Shown here piece after piece: positions 22,386-34,600 of a stretch of DNA of 60,000 nucleotides. Below the pieces are notes generated by a model. That model did not search any database, was not told the DNA's origin, and saw only the letters and a program-made list of their open reading frames with translations. This DNA comes from Membranipora membranacea. Lineage: Eukaryota; Bryozoa; Gymnolaemata; Cheilostomatida; Membraniporidae. The stretch lies in NCBI GenBank assembly GCA_914767715.1, contig OU612072.1:14324001-14384000 (forward strand), given 5' to 3'. The translations under genes were made by a program, and so were the position numbers. Position 1 is the first letter of the stretch. The number at the start of each line of letters is the position of its first letter.

Positions 22386-22839
22386 TTATGCTCAATGGAT
22401 ACTCTCTAATTGCTTTATTTGCCGGCTTTTTTCTATTATATTAGCTGCATATCATGCTTAGTAGAATTTGTTTGATGATGCGTTATCTTTGCACCCAAAT
22501 TTTATGTCGGTTAGAACTTGACTGGGTGAACATTTGAGAACGCGAGTGTTTGGTTTTCTAACCTCAAAATGCCTTGAACCGTCAATCTAGCTCTTTTTCC
22601 AAAATAGTATATGCAGGGGTGTGCTTAGAGGGATGTCCCTCAAGCTGTTTAAGGCACCTCAGCCATTTTAGACACACCATATAGACAGTTGTTTTAAGAC
22701 ATAAGTGCATCACTCTGAATACCGACCGCAATATACTTGTGGCATTTGTGCAAACACCTATTTGTTAGTGTTTGCAAAACTTGAGGATGAGGCAAGAATG
22801 ACTGTCACCCAGTCTAAGTGCCAAAAAAGTGACACAAAT

Positions 22840-23490
22840 AAAAAATGGTGTGTTTGTTTGGTATTATAATGGCAGACACAAATATAATTCATCATTAATA
22901 TTATTGGCAGATGGCGAAATAAAAGTGACATGAAATGAGATAGAAGTACTCTTGACCCTGCCAAGGTTCTGATTGAGCACTATTGTCAGTTTCTCTAAAC
23001 AGATGAAATTTTTATGTTACTGTTTCTAATGATGCCTTGTGCACTCTTAGCACGTGCCTTGGATGCAAAAATCACGAGCTACGAGCTATATGACAGCAAC
23101 GATCCAACTAAATACTTGAATGTTATGTTGACAAAAGTACGCTGCACCTATTTAAGGTCATTCACCGGACTTTTTACTTTGGCAACAACAAAGTTAAACG
23201 GTTTCTAGTTTTTAGTCAGAGAGATATTTATAAGCTTGATAAAGGGTGATTGCCAATTAAATTTTGTTAATGGGTGGAAGATTTTCAGCTAGTCTGCCAG
23301 ACATTATTGGCACAGGTTGATATCCCGTTATTTTACGCATACACATGCGTCATTACGCTTTCATCTTTCTGCCATGTACTTCTTGTATGTGAATTATCAA
23401 ATATAATGTCCAGATGCATGACACACTCTTATATAGCACGTGCCTCGGTAAATACCTGCACAACCTAGCTTGATGTCACCCATATAAAAA
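22840..23490 (+). repeat. R1-containing block, reference order
   Basis: It holds the R1 core (22870-22960), the signal-peptide exon candidate (23014-23136), a following AT-rich part (23137-23370) and a tail (23400-23490) that again carries a TCTTATATAGCACGTGCCT-like echo of the exon. The same parts are found rearranged at 16840-17640. Confidence 0.6.
23014..23136 (+). CDS. Candidate first exon of a secreted protein
   Basis: The frame starts at ATG 23014 with M-L-L-F-L-M-M-P-C-A-L-L-A-R-A, a short hydrophobic run ending in small residues as in a signal peptide. Hydrophilic sequence follows (A-K-I-T-S-Y-E-L-Y) and the frame stays open for 41 codons to a possible donor, AAAA|GTACGC. No matching downstream exon was identified and the donor is not ideal. 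A diverged copy of the start at 17561 has lost the ATG and is fused in frame with the LINE ORF. This may be a relic exon carried by the R1 block. No family recognised. Confidence 0.3.
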
Positions 23491-23559
23491 ATAAGTACCG
23501 CTGTTGGTGTTTTAGATCCCTGATTTCAGTGACAGGTTAAGGGTGAATACTGACTAGTG

Positions 23560-23770
23560 CTCGGGGAGGTCTTGGTTCAATTTTGGCACTGAAATTCTAT
23601 CTTGATATGGTACTGGCACTCCGTTCATCCCAGCTAGGTCCTAGTGGAATTGAATGTGTCATACCAGAGATCTTCTGTGGGTTTGCACACCCTAAACACT
23701 TGTGAAAAGAAATCCCTCTCTACTCCTTATATATAAAGACTAGCGGAATTCAGGCGAGCTAAGTTTGAGT
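23560..23770. repeat. Segmental duplication block, copy 2
   Basis: This is the counterpart of 2840-3070, lying about 400 bases upstream of the intact TPMT-like gene. In the pseudogene copy the equivalent gap is about 2.7 kb, so insertions or deletions followed the duplication. Confidence 0.65.
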
Positions 23771-24177
23771 ACCACTGGTTCCATCACCTGAACTCACAAT
23801 GGGATAATTTCAGTTGAAGACTATCAACCTATCAACCTCCATTTATCAGTAGTCTATCTGTAAAGCCTTCAAGCCTGTTATTGGGGTCGATGCTATCTTT
23901 AGGGATAGCCCTATGTGCAATGATCTGGCACAAAATAATTTGGCACAAGATCATTCCTATTGTAAAATCACATTTAGTGACAACGAGTTTTCACTTGGAG
24001 CCTAGCAATTAGGAGCTAGTATTGCTAAAAGTTAGGCACATATTATGGAGAATCTGATTGGTCGAAAATGATTTACAACCAATCAGATACCTCATATATG
24101 TTTTAATGATGTTCACGATCTAGGGAGTGTCGTATATAAACAAGTTTGATCCTCGATGGCTTTCATTCCATCTCAAT

Positions 24178-24948
24178 ATGAGTGTGGTAGATAACGCTAT
24201 TGCTGCTGGCAAAACTTCTAAAGAAAATAATTTTTCATTAGATCTCTGGGTTCGTTGCTGGGAGAATGGCAGTACTCCATGGATTGAAAAGGAAGGAAAC
24301 CGCCCGATGTGGGAATACATGAACAATACATATCTAAAAAATCTCCCTAAACTGCCTTCAGACATAAAGGTATTCGTGCCAATGTGTGGGGATGCAAAAG
24401 ATATACTCATGTTGTATGAGCTAGGCTTCACTGTTGTTGGAGTGGAATATGTTGGTGAGGTGATAGAGAAATTCTTCAAAGAACACCAGATACAAAAACA
24501 AAGAAAACCAAGAAAAACATGGATAACTTCTTCTCATGTACCCACAATAAGCGAGGATGGCAGACTCATCCTCCTGCAGGGAGATCTCCTGAAGTGTACA
24601 CCAGACAGCCTGCCATTTTCCCAATATGATATAATATGGGACCGAGGAGGGTTCGGCTCTCTCAACTTCGGTGACAGGAATGCATATGCACAGCTTTTGC
24701 TTAGGCTATTAGCAAAAGATGGTATCTTCTTGATGCATACTCACGAGTTCGGGAACAAGCTATTTGCGGGTCCTCCAACTCATATGGATAGACAGGAGCT
24801 ACTCGAGTACTTTGGGGCAGAGTGCTCCGTTGTTGAGGTCAGCCGCCTCGACCTCCTAGATCCAGATCACCTTCTCCGAGAGATATTTCTGAAAGCTGGT
24901 CTATCGGAGTCTGCACATGAAGTCTGTCATATCATAAGAAAACTGTAA
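24178..24948 (+). CDS. TPMT-family S-adenosylmethionine methyltransferase
   Basis: The 256-residue protein belongs to the thiopurine S-methyltransferase family: soluble class I enzymes that transfer methyl from S-adenosylmethionine, usually to sulfur, selenium or similar small acceptors. Visible features in order: W24-x3-W28-x2-G31 with W35 at the N-terminal substrate/SAM lid, the glycine-rich motif V-P-M-C-G-D (67-72) with G-V-E (88-90) binding the cofactor, W-D-R-G (154-157), G-D-R (165-167), and G-P-P (198-200). Length is close to the usual ~240-250. The first ATG in the frame is 24178; an in-frame TAG lies at 24121. The gene is intronless, with two polyadenylation signals about 190-200 bases after the stop. 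No poly(A) tract is evident, so a retrogene origin is possible but unproved. The natural substrate is unknown. A broken paralogue lies at 5789-7467. Confidence 0.92.
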   Translation: MSVVDNAIAAGKTSKENNFSLDLWVRCWENGSTPWIEKEGNRPMWEYMNNTYLKNLPKLPSDIKVFVPMCGDAKDILMLYELGFTVVGVEYVGEVIEKFFKEHQIQKQRKPRKTWITSSHVPTISEDGRLILLQGDLLKCTPDSLPFSQYDIIWDRGGFGSLNFGDRNAYAQLLLRLLAKDGIFLMHTHEFGNKLFAGPPTHMDRQELLEYFGAECSVVEVSRLDLLDPDHLLREIFLKAGLSESAHEVCHIIRKL

Positions 24949-25137
24949 AGTCACCGAAAGAGCTCTTGTATTTCATCTGATTCAAGTTATTGATCACAAT
25001 ACGCTATATACTATACTTGTGTTTTATGTAAGGACGATTTTGTACGTGCGAATCAGGTTTATGTTCCCAATTGTGTAACTTTTATTTCCTTTCGAATGTT
25101 GTTACCAATTTATCTCATATTTTTCAAATAACCTTAA

Positions 25138-25152
25138 AATAAATTCAATAAA
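25138..25152 (+). promoter_or_regulatory. Polyadenylation signals of the TPMT-like gene
   Basis: Two AATAAA hexamers at 25138-25143 and 25147-25152 lie 190-200 bases after the stop codon, followed by a GT-rich stretch (TGTGTTAG). Placement fits cleavage around 25165-25180. Confidence 0.6.
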
Positions 25153-25179
25153 TGTGTTAGTATTACAACGCAATAACAC

Positions 25180-28100
25180 ATTGATGCTTTTCCCTGTTTT
25201 CAAGTGGTTTGTTTGTGTTAAAAGTTAAAATGCTTATTTCTATTATAATGAAGATTAGTGTTTGAAAACTTGAAAAATAATAACGATCTAACTTGGTTCA
25301 CAGTTTCCGGCACGTTTCTGTCCTTACTGGATGGAAATATAATTCAACCATTTGAGGGCAGGTTTTTAGGCAATGAGGCATATATCAGCAGGAAATAAGA
25401 TAAGATTATAAACTCATACATCATGGTTATTCTCAATAGTAGGGCGTGACTAGTTGAATGCAACTTGAGATTGAAAAATTGTATCATGTGATGTGTGTGA
25501 ACCAATGGAGTACCAGTTTACAATCAGTATTGACCAATGACAGTGGCATACGCAGCATCTGCATGGTTCCCATATGTAACCAGTCACAGGATAGAACAAC
25601 TCCGAGACGATACAATCGCTCGCCCTCAAAATCCTCTACCCATACTGTGAAAGGTATGACCAAATGTGTAAGACTGCTGGCATAGAGAAATTATGCGTCC
25701 AACTCCAAATGATATGTGTCATATACTGCCAGAAGAAATGTATCCATAAACACCCATGCCCACGCGTTTAAACACCCATGTATAAACACCTGCTTCCTGA
25801 GCCGCCATCATGCAGACCTCGCAGAACAAGACTGGGCAGCAATAACAGCCGAGCCATACCCCATAACACTGCACTAGTCATCAGATGTCTCTTCATCAAA
25901 TATGGGAACATGGTGTGAAACTGATGCCTAATGCTGATTGTTATGTTCTCCCTCTTTTTGAATTTGATTAATTACTTTTTACGCTATTATATATTTGTAT
26001 TATAAATCAGATCAATAATATAGATTTTCAATATATTTAGATTGATAATAAAGTACTTATCAATCAAAAGAATGTAATTACTCACTGTTGTTACTGGCGC
26101 TGTCATGGTTTGAGATTTTTCACCATTGGCTGTAAGGAAGTTGTATGTCCAGTTTATGATGTTGTTATCAACAAGCCCTTCTTCACCAGCTTCTGATTTA
26201 GGCTTGTTGGATTTAAAAACACTCCTGTATTTTATTGTATTTGATATTACTTTCTTAAATTGTTATGAATAATGAGGAAATTATTATCTTGTTGAGACTA
26301 TTCGGTGCAAGATAAATTCTCGAAAAAGCTCATGGCTGCAAATTCCTGCTGTCACATAATTGATTGATTAATGTGAATGATCATATTATGCGCTGAAAGA
26401 AATTTACAAATTGTATCGATGAATGATCTTGTTTTATTTAGTTAATGGTTTGTGAAAGTTTGTGTCTTAACAAAGCAAAGCCGGCCTGACACGAATTAAT
26501 AAATTCTAACCAGGAAGCACCTATAAAACCAATGCCAGAGGGCATAAAGACTATATTTCAGTACTGACCTAAGCTTACATAACAATGACCACTATCTACA
26601 GAGCGGATCACAGACAGACAGCCAGTATCCGTGCATGCACCAAACCCACAGGAACCTCACTCCTCACACTGATGACAGAATGATGGTGGTGCAATACTGA
26701 TGATTGTTCTACGTGATATTTTCCTCATAATTGCGTAATTTGAATTTCACATATCATATATGCCCAGTCCTGCACAATTCCTTTTAGCAGTGCCACTGAG
26801 AGATTTTTCAGACCAGTGGTCTCGTGCCGTCCGTCCATGTGTCTATCTCTACTGCATGTGAATGGGTTTATACTACCAACTTACTGATCCTAAGACATCT
26901 AGAGCATTATTACCCCTCTAACCCGATTAACCCCCCCACACTATGGTTTGAGATTCAAAACTCTCCTGCTGTAATCAGGGCTTTTTTCACATACTTCACT
27001 ATGATCTAGTTGTGAGTCGTGGAATTCCGGCCACTATAAACTGTTCTTAAAAACGGTATCTTTATTTCTGCCAATTTTCTTTGGACATTCAGCTGTCACT
27101 GACTACTGCTCTACCTATCACTGTACAGACGAGCTGTAAATCACTATAGAGGAGCATCAACGCCCAACAGTGATATAACAAAAGAGAAAGATAAAGAATA
27201 TGACTGTATAGAGACGATAGCAGAATATGACAATATAGAGAAGATATCAGTATATGACAGAACCTACACAAGAGGATAATATTTCCGCAATAAGTCTGCA
27301 TTGAAGAATACAATTGATAGTATATAAAGAGCCTGGCACACAGCCCTCATCAGAATACGATAGCACCTGCGAGACAAGGCACAATCTATGAACACAGATT
27401 GTGCAGAAGAATACCGGCTGCAACTTACATTTCATATGCATTATTGGAGCTCATATCATAGGCCTACACCTTCAGGAGAATGGTTCATATAGTTAGTCAC
27501 AGTACAGTAAATTGTTGCTGATGCGCAGAAGAAGAATTAGCCACTACAGCATGACAGTAACTACAACCAATAAGAAGACATTGCCAATCGAGTTTATCCT
27601 GGGCGAAAATATTTGCCATATTTAAAAGTCAAATGCAACAAAAAGGTGATTGTTTCAGGTCCTTACAGAAGGCAACTCCAAAGTTGCAAATAATATGTCA
27701 GATAATTTCTAGGCACAACTTGACAGGCCTTCAGATAAGTGGAGATACATGAGTCCTTTCGAACCCACAGGGTTGTATAATCGTTCTATGAATCTAAATA
27801 TACTACTCAATGATTTTGAAGAAATATCTCCAAACAACAAAATCATATCCTGATAATAGCGCTGATGGGTTAGGCAAAAGCGTCAATTTTTAACGCTCAA
27901 AAATGTGCAAGAAAGGTGTCAACTTTTTATACCCTCAGTCTCAAATTGTAAAACACTTTTAATATTTGGTTGAATTTTCTGAGATACTGTAAGCAAACAA
28001 TATTGTTGTACAAAAAGATTTTTTTTTGCCCTTGTGACTCTCTTTGTCTTGGCAGCTAAGAAGAAGACATGACAAATATTATATCAGGTTGACTAAAAAT

Positions 28101-28570
28101 GAGGGGTTGCCCTTTATCAACCAATTTAGAACCAAGTTTCAACTCAGACCTCTATTGCAAATGAACAACAGACTACTATATCAATGACCCTGACAAACAG
28201 GAAGTGAGCAACACACAGGAAGTTGAAAGAAACTTCTGCAAAATTTCCTTCTCATTTCCACTGCTTAAGATTCTAACAATTGTTTGGTTAATGGTGTTCA
28301 TATGTTCATTAATTGATCATCAAATTAACATTATCCGATGTATGACAAGTACCCAGTCTACCAAACAATACTACTACAGTATTATTACAGTGCTGCATGA
28401 TTGTGACTTTCGGTTATGAATTCATTAGGTGCATCCATATTTTTTTCCCTTTCTTTGTACAAAATTCAGCCTTGGACACCTGATAGCACTTGATAGCTTT
28501 GAATCAAGAATCTGTATGCAGACAATAAGACAATGGACACAGGCACATAGCCATTACAAAATTACTTGGT
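25180..28570. other. 3.4 kb without a supported gene
   Basis: No frame shows domain features or consistent splice sites. Near 27165-27265 three imperfect ~30-base units (AATATGAC...TATAGAGA...) follow one another. The stretch separates the plus-strand methyltransferase from the 3' end of the minus-strand otopetrin gene. Confidence 0.45.
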
Positions 28571-28574
28571 GCGA

Positions 28575-28580
28575 TTTATT
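28575..28580 (-). promoter_or_regulatory. Possible polyadenylation signal of the otopetrin-like gene
   Basis: AATAAA on the minus strand, about 320 bases after the stop codon at 28903. It is the best-placed hexamer I see, but others may exist. Confidence 0.35.
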
Positions 28581-28902
28581 TTGTCCGCTTTAGAAAGAAT
28601 TATATATCTTTAATTAGTCTACAGAACAGATTACAATGATGATGTAATGCCCTTAGCTTTGGCACAAAATACTTGTGAGCACTAGGCTCAAAATCCTTAG
28701 CTAGCATAAACACAAAGCTATCACATCAAGACTTAAAAACAAAAACCAAAGTGTCCAGCCTATACTTGTAAATTCCTGTTAAACCAAATATGTTTGGTCA
28801 ACCTACCTTGAAAATAATTTTGTGTAAGAAATGCAACTCAAATAAATGAAAAAAAAACAAAATGTAGTTCGGGACATTTTTGTAAATATCTGACTCAGCA
28901 GC

Positions 28903-31900
28903 TCAAACTCGGACATGAGGGTCTTGCACTGTAATGGCGTGGGCGAACAGTGTGTCAAAGCAAAAGCTGATGAATTTTTGCATGGACTCGATCCTAAAGA
29001 ACAAGGTAAATGGCAAGGTGAACTGAACCAAGCCAGTCCACATTCCTTTTCCATACACAGCTTCGTTAACCAATGAATCTTTGATGATTTCAAACTCAAC
29101 GAAGCTGCCGTTTATCCATTGGAAAAAGTTACCAATGATCAAACAACCAATAGCAAGTTTCAAGCCTCTTTTTTGGCAGCTTGATATTTGAGCCAACTTT
29201 AATTGCTTGCTAGCCAGAATGGATAAGAAATACACCTGCGCAATCACTTGCAGAGCATCAAATAAATAGGTGACTAAAGTGTACCTTGCTTCAAACCATA
29301 CATCAGCATCTGTTCCGTTAAAGGCTGTCATATTTGAGGTGATGTTGGGTATTGTGACTGTTGCTAACGCTGGTACAATACGCAGGCTTATGAATATCAT
29401 GTCTCCGACACCTGTGATGAACAATAGTAAGACTCCTGCGGACAAGTTCACATCCTGTTAAAGGAACAAAATTGGAAACTGATTATGTCTCAAGAGTAAA
29501 AAATGATATAGTTATTTTGCTCTGATACTGCTGATGATTGGGAACAGAATCACTGACAATAACTGTTGCATAAATTCTGTTTATGAAAAAATAACTATCG
29601 CGGCTGTACCAAAAAAGACAAATCATTAACGAGCCATGAGTTTATATTACTGAGTAGACATCATTCTATTACGCTAGAATAATAATACATTGCGATAATT
29701 TAAAGCATTTCATCCAATACATAGTTTGCATAGTGCCGCAAACTAGCACGTCTATGTCAGGATAGTACAACTATTGCAAATGTTGTCGTCTCATGTCACC
29801 ATTATTCATCTCGCAAGAATAATACCTGTTCAGATAGAGCATTCCGTATAAAGCCTATACCAAAGCAAGCAGCTGCTAAGAGAATTGGATACTGTAGGCT
29901 GGAGATAACTTGGGAAGTTTTTGAAACATTATCCTCCGCATCATCATTGGTTCCGTTCGCATACACAACAAAAAACATCAAGATTGTCACTATTATAAAG
30001 ATAAGCGAGCTGATGGCCACTCCAATGATGAAGGGCAGGGTAGATGATTCGTTGTTGTTATTATGTTCTGTGTTCAGTTGTGGAGAGCGCACTTGAATCT
30101 CTTGTTCTACAGCATGTGATGTTGATGCACCAGCATTGACAACTGATTGGCTGAAAAATTCCACAATATAACCAGATAAAGATCATACTTCGAATCATAC
30201 CTCAAATCGAATTTCTAACAAAAGCTGCAGTGGTACCCTGATTCATTTATTCAGGGAGAGACTTTTTCGATGAAAGAATGTTGGGATTTTCACACGAAAG
30301 TATTCTGACAAGGCACTCATTGCCTGCCTATAACATCATCAAGCCACACATTAATTTTTCAATCTTGGTTTTGATTGCAAATATCTTTTATTGTCCCAGT
30401 TAGCCACTTGACCACCGCGGCAATTCTGTTTTTACACAGAGGTATTCAAGTTTAGACAAGCATTGAGAAAATTTGGGTAAAGCCATGGTCTGGTTGCCCC
30501 TAAAAAGGACTTGCAGGTAAATTGACATTAGAGCAAACACTCACTGGGCTTGTTCGTTTCTGGTTGAAACTGATCTGACTCTTTCTTCACCATTGTCGTG
30601 GTCATTTTCTTCTTCATCAACCTCTTCACAAACAAAAATCAGCACTATTCATTGGTCGATAGAATACAATATCTTTTCTGTCTGACTAGCTCTTGTCTGG
30701 TTAACACAGTAACACAGGGGATGCTCCCTTTGCATGCATGGAATTGTTACTCCATAAGAGAGCAACTCCAAATTAAACTGTGAAACAGAATGATAGCCTC
30801 CAAACTCTGACTAAATGTCGAAATGTCGGGTTCAGAACTGCAACCCTCTTAGTGACAAGATCAATACATATGCCTGGGTTAACTTGTTGACGGAAAATGA
30901 CAAAACTAAAAATTTTGATACAATTGGGTTCCATTGCATTAATATGACACTATTTTATGCAGTGAAAGCATGGAAACCATGTGTTTCACAGCAGTAACCT
31001 ATTATTTGATCCAAGCATATCGGATCGATACTTACTCAGTTCTACAAACTCAATCAGAAGACCCAATGCAGCCAAACAAAATTCGAGTTGAAAAGGGTAA
31101 AATATTTCTTCAGCTTTGGCTATGCCAGTATCCATGTTATTCGTCTTAAATCTACAGGTGGTACTCCATGTCATACTTGATTCGCTACGAACACCACCAA
31201 ATCTTTCCTATCAAACGCGTAATATCAAAGGTTGAGTACGAAATCGATCGATTTGCCAGTCTGCCCTGCATTGCACAAACAGTATAGCTCTTCCAATTGT
31301 AATCAGAGGGTCATCTATATTTCAACTCGCACATCAAAATTTTTTAAAACCAATATACCATCGATTCCGAATGGCCATGAAACAGCTATAAAGTGCTGGC
31401 AGGATTAGTCAGGCAGAAACTTCATTAGGTCAAGGTTGCTATCAACCAAATATAAGACAAACCAACAACCGTGCCAAACATGAAGTTGCATAGACACACT
31501 GCACTGGACATAAAATTTTTTCTCAGTTGAGCAACTTGTTTTTCACACTCAATAAATGTCAAGTAGATGGGTTAGGATTGTTTTTAATAGCAGTTACATC
31601 ATCGAGCTAATGACAGATGGACCTCCCCACGCCAATACTTAATCATAAAAATTTGAATATTGAGTTACTTTTTGTTCTATGAATCCCATTGATATTAATT
31701 TACGGATCAGTGGTAAAATACATAGCTTGGCTATTCGTGGAGATATGCCATCAGTATAAAGCTTTGTGTCAGGATCTAAATAAAGCTGTAAATCACAGCT
31801 TTTACATTATGCATTGATTGACGTCCCAGTAACAACCTTCAAAAACTCAGGCAAGCTGCTTGACAAAAGTGTAAAAGTGTCAGCTATTGTAGATTCTGAA

Positions 31901-34191
31901 CTTGTGGACCAATCAAAGATGAGAAATGTGGTCCAGCAACCATACATGAATAGCCATACATTTGCTCAAGGTCAGATATGTACCATTCATCCATATAATG
32001 TTTGTCAGTGATGAATCCATTGCGTTTTCTACCACGATGAAAGGTGACTTGCAATCCTCTTCATGCCTATCAAGTATTCTATATTACCTTTGTTTCTTCG
32101 AAGAATAAGTGTAAGAATGTGGTTGCATTTGTTGCAATCAAGAGCCCCACAATGGTTTGTATAGCTGTTTTCTTCTGCCCCGGCTCTACTATTGTGCGGT
32201 GCCTAGTGTACACTAGGAAAATCATCTACAGATGAATGGTAAAAAAATGTTGGTTAAAATCACGAGGTTCAGTCATGCATCTCATTTTGAAGAATGGGTG
32301 GCAAAATAGTTGGTGCCATAAGGGCACAAGGCCGCAATGTTTGCGTCAATTTATTCTCAGTTTGTAGGCGGGTCGGAGCACACCTTGGGATCCAACAAGT
32401 CCCAGTAGTCAGTGGACTGCAGTGGGATTCGAACCCATGACCTTCAACACTTTCATGCTGAAGTCCGGCACTCTTACCAACTGAGCCACCTCCTTATCCT
32501 ACAGTTGCAGCACAAAATGAAAGGTCTCAGAAAACTAAGTTGACTTAGGTCCAATCAAACACGTTACAAACCAATTGAAACTTCAACTGCAATTTTTCCC
32601 AAAAGCCAATATATTGCACTCACACCCAAAACAGCCAACAATTTCAAAGCTCTTTTTCATTCATCTAAAACAAACTGCTAAATTGAAAAACCCATTTAAC
32701 CATTCCACTCACCTGAATTATCAGGAATATAATATTTAGAATGTGATATGCTAGATGCAATGCGTACTCCTTCAGAAAATCTGTCGCTGGATTTTTAACT
32801 GAACCAAGGCATATACTAATTTCAACAACATCGGCGACTTGAAATGCAAGCGTGCAGAAACAAAAGAAGATCATTACAACAAGCGGTATCCACTTTTGAC
32901 TTCTTGTTGCACGACGACTCTTCCTTTTAACCCTTAGCTTGCTTAACAGTCTATGTATGCACAAGGATGGTTGATGACCATTAGTGTGGTCCAGCTCAAT
33001 GCTGCTCTCTTGACCTGTCAAATGGATTAAACACTGAAATTATGCAACACAAAATAGCAGGTTGTCTGTCGATGACTTTGACACTACTTTTTGTTGCGAC
33101 TGATCAAGACCTCAGATAATAGAAGAAATACAACAAAGCTTAGCAGTATCATTGTGAAGACTAAACAGATATCATCATACACCCTATCTGCACTGAAACC
33201 GTATATTCAATTAGGCCAGAGAGGGGTTTGTTCAATGATACACGTACAAGGGACTTCCCAGATGTTATTCAATTTCAACTCCCATTACATATGACATATG
33301 ATATTTGATCGGATTCTAAGATAAAGAAGCTTTGCCATATGCTTATCATCCCAACCAACTCCCTCCCAAGCCAGCCATAATACTCTATACATATTGTGAG
33401 CTTCCTTACCTGTCAAGGGATGCCGATCGGAATCTTCTACCATGCTGTTTTGCTGTTCATCTTCATTTTCTGTTAATGGCCTATAATTGTTATGTAATTG
33501 GTATCCAGAACTGCGAAGTAAAACACCTAAAATAATTAATGTATTCTACTTTATCTTATGAGCTGCTTACTTGCGGGAGCTGGAGTAAAGTTGATTGGTC
33601 GCATTTTGTTTTTTGAGGGGCAGAGAGAGATTATGGATCGCCAAAGAAGGTATCTTCAAACTTTCTGATGAGCCACTCAAATATATTGGTAACCTTTGAC
33701 CGACCTTATTCTACTTGCAATGAAAAGACAATCAACATTTGAGAAAAACAGAAGTAAAAAAATTCAAAGACATCCAAACAGAACATAAAGTTGGCTTGCT
33801 TTCTGATTATATTTTTTTTAGCCATTCTACAATAACTTTTGGAAATGTTTTGCATGCAGTGTAATATGATATTTTCATGCATTTTCTTAGGCTGACAACA
33901 GTTAGAGGAAATCCTTACATAAGTTAGAGTACATTAGTTAGACTGGCAAGTCTAACTAACTTAATTTGGTTACTTAAGATGGAGTAAGTTAGAGTACTAA
34001 CCACAAAGTAGCATAACTAACATAGCCAGAGAAGAAACACCTGCTAGAATGATCAAGTAAGGATAAATCCAGTCTTTTGCAATGATCACTGATGGCCCGG
34101 TATTCAGTGGTATAGTTAGGTTTAGAGCTAGCCCTATTGCTATAATCAGCGCAACAACAAGCCCAAAACAAATTGAACTGCTAGAACCCAT
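28903..34191 (-). CDS. Otopetrin-like proton channel, complete 8-exon gene
   Basis: Otopetrins are 12-helix plasma-membrane channels selective for protons. Exons (minus strand): 34191-34002, 33526-33410, 33014-32713, 32225-32088, 31207-31036, 30623-30545, 30150-29826, 29454-28903. All borders are GT...AG and reading phases agree throughout, giving 624 residues. Helices: 1-2 in exon 1, 3-4 in exon 3 running into exon 4, 5 in exon 4 (L-I-A-T-N-A), 6 in exon 5 (F-Y-P-F-Q-L-E-F), 7-8 in exon 7, 9-12 in exon 8. Family-like signatures are Y-P-F-x-x-E-F, G-N-F-F-Q-W-I, and Y-G-x-x-M-W followed by L-P-F-T-L-F-F-R. Exon 6 and the start of exon 7 encode an acidic, Ser/Gln-rich linker between helices 6 and 7. 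Three N-glycosylation sequons (N-I-T, N-M-T, N-G-T) lie in the loop between helices 9 and 10. The start is the first ATG, directly before helix 1. Gating properties cannot be judged. Confidence 0.85.
32285..32500 (-). repeat. tRNA-derived SINE, copy 1 (otopetrin intron 3)
   Basis: The minus strand shows GGTGGCTCAGTTGGTAAGAG (box A region) and GGGTTCGAATCCC (box B), with a long variable region. A body follows with CACTGC(A/T)GTCCA and GCGGCC. The same head and body occur at 44116-44325. The acceptor stem does not pair, so it is not a functional tRNA. It lies between exons 3 and 4 of the otopetrin-like gene, in the same sense as the gene. Confidence 0.8.
33905..34001. repeat. Short inverted repeats next to otopetrin exon 1
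   Basis: AGTTAGACT and AGTCTAACT form a hairpin around GGCA at 33937-33960, and flanking AAGTTAGAGTAC/AAGTTAGAGTAC strings (33920 and 33986) are direct repeats. The block ends at the exon 1 donor. Confidence 0.55.
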
Positions 34192-34273
34192 GATTCAGTA
34201 CTGAATTTCTACTCCAAGAAGCTTGTAAAAATGTTCACACCATCTGCAATCAACAGTTTAATGTAAATGATTA

Positions 34274-34600
34274 GGTAGTTGCGTTTCCTCCCTTGTTGTA
34301 TATCATGCGCTAACAGCAGGAACAATGATCCAATCGTTTGCCCACATGACTCTAACTATTATCATAAACATAATATGATTCATAATAAAAGCTGATAAAG
34401 GAAAGTCATGTGATGAATTTTTGCCTTAGTAAATAAACAGCTAGTTACATTTACTTCCTTGTTGTATATCATGCGCTAACAGCATGAACAATGATCTAAT
34501 CGTTTGCCCACATGACTCTAACTATTATCATAAATGTAAACATAAAGGAAAGCCATGTGATGAATTTTGACCCTAGGAATTTGAAAAAAACAACTAGCCT
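34274..34600. repeat. 166-bp tandem duplication upstream of the otopetrin start
   Basis: The string CCTTGTTGTATATCATGCGC and about 100 following bases occur at 34291 and again at 34457, with few differences up to GCCATGTGATGAATTTT. The duplicated segment lies 80-400 bases upstream of the initiator ATG (34191), where the promoter or 5' untranslated exon is expected. Confidence 0.85.

Noticed and set aside
24127-24177. N-terminal extension of the TPMT-like protein from GTG
   Set aside because: There is no ATG before 24178, and the pseudogene aligns from the same ATG.
24120-24624. Minus-strand frames of 119 and 67 codons
   Set aside because: Antisense shadows of the intact TPMT-like gene.
32425-32500. 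Functional tRNA gene on the minus strand
   Set aside because: Boxes A and B are good, but the acceptor stem does not pair, and a second copy shares a non-tRNA body, which marks a SINE.
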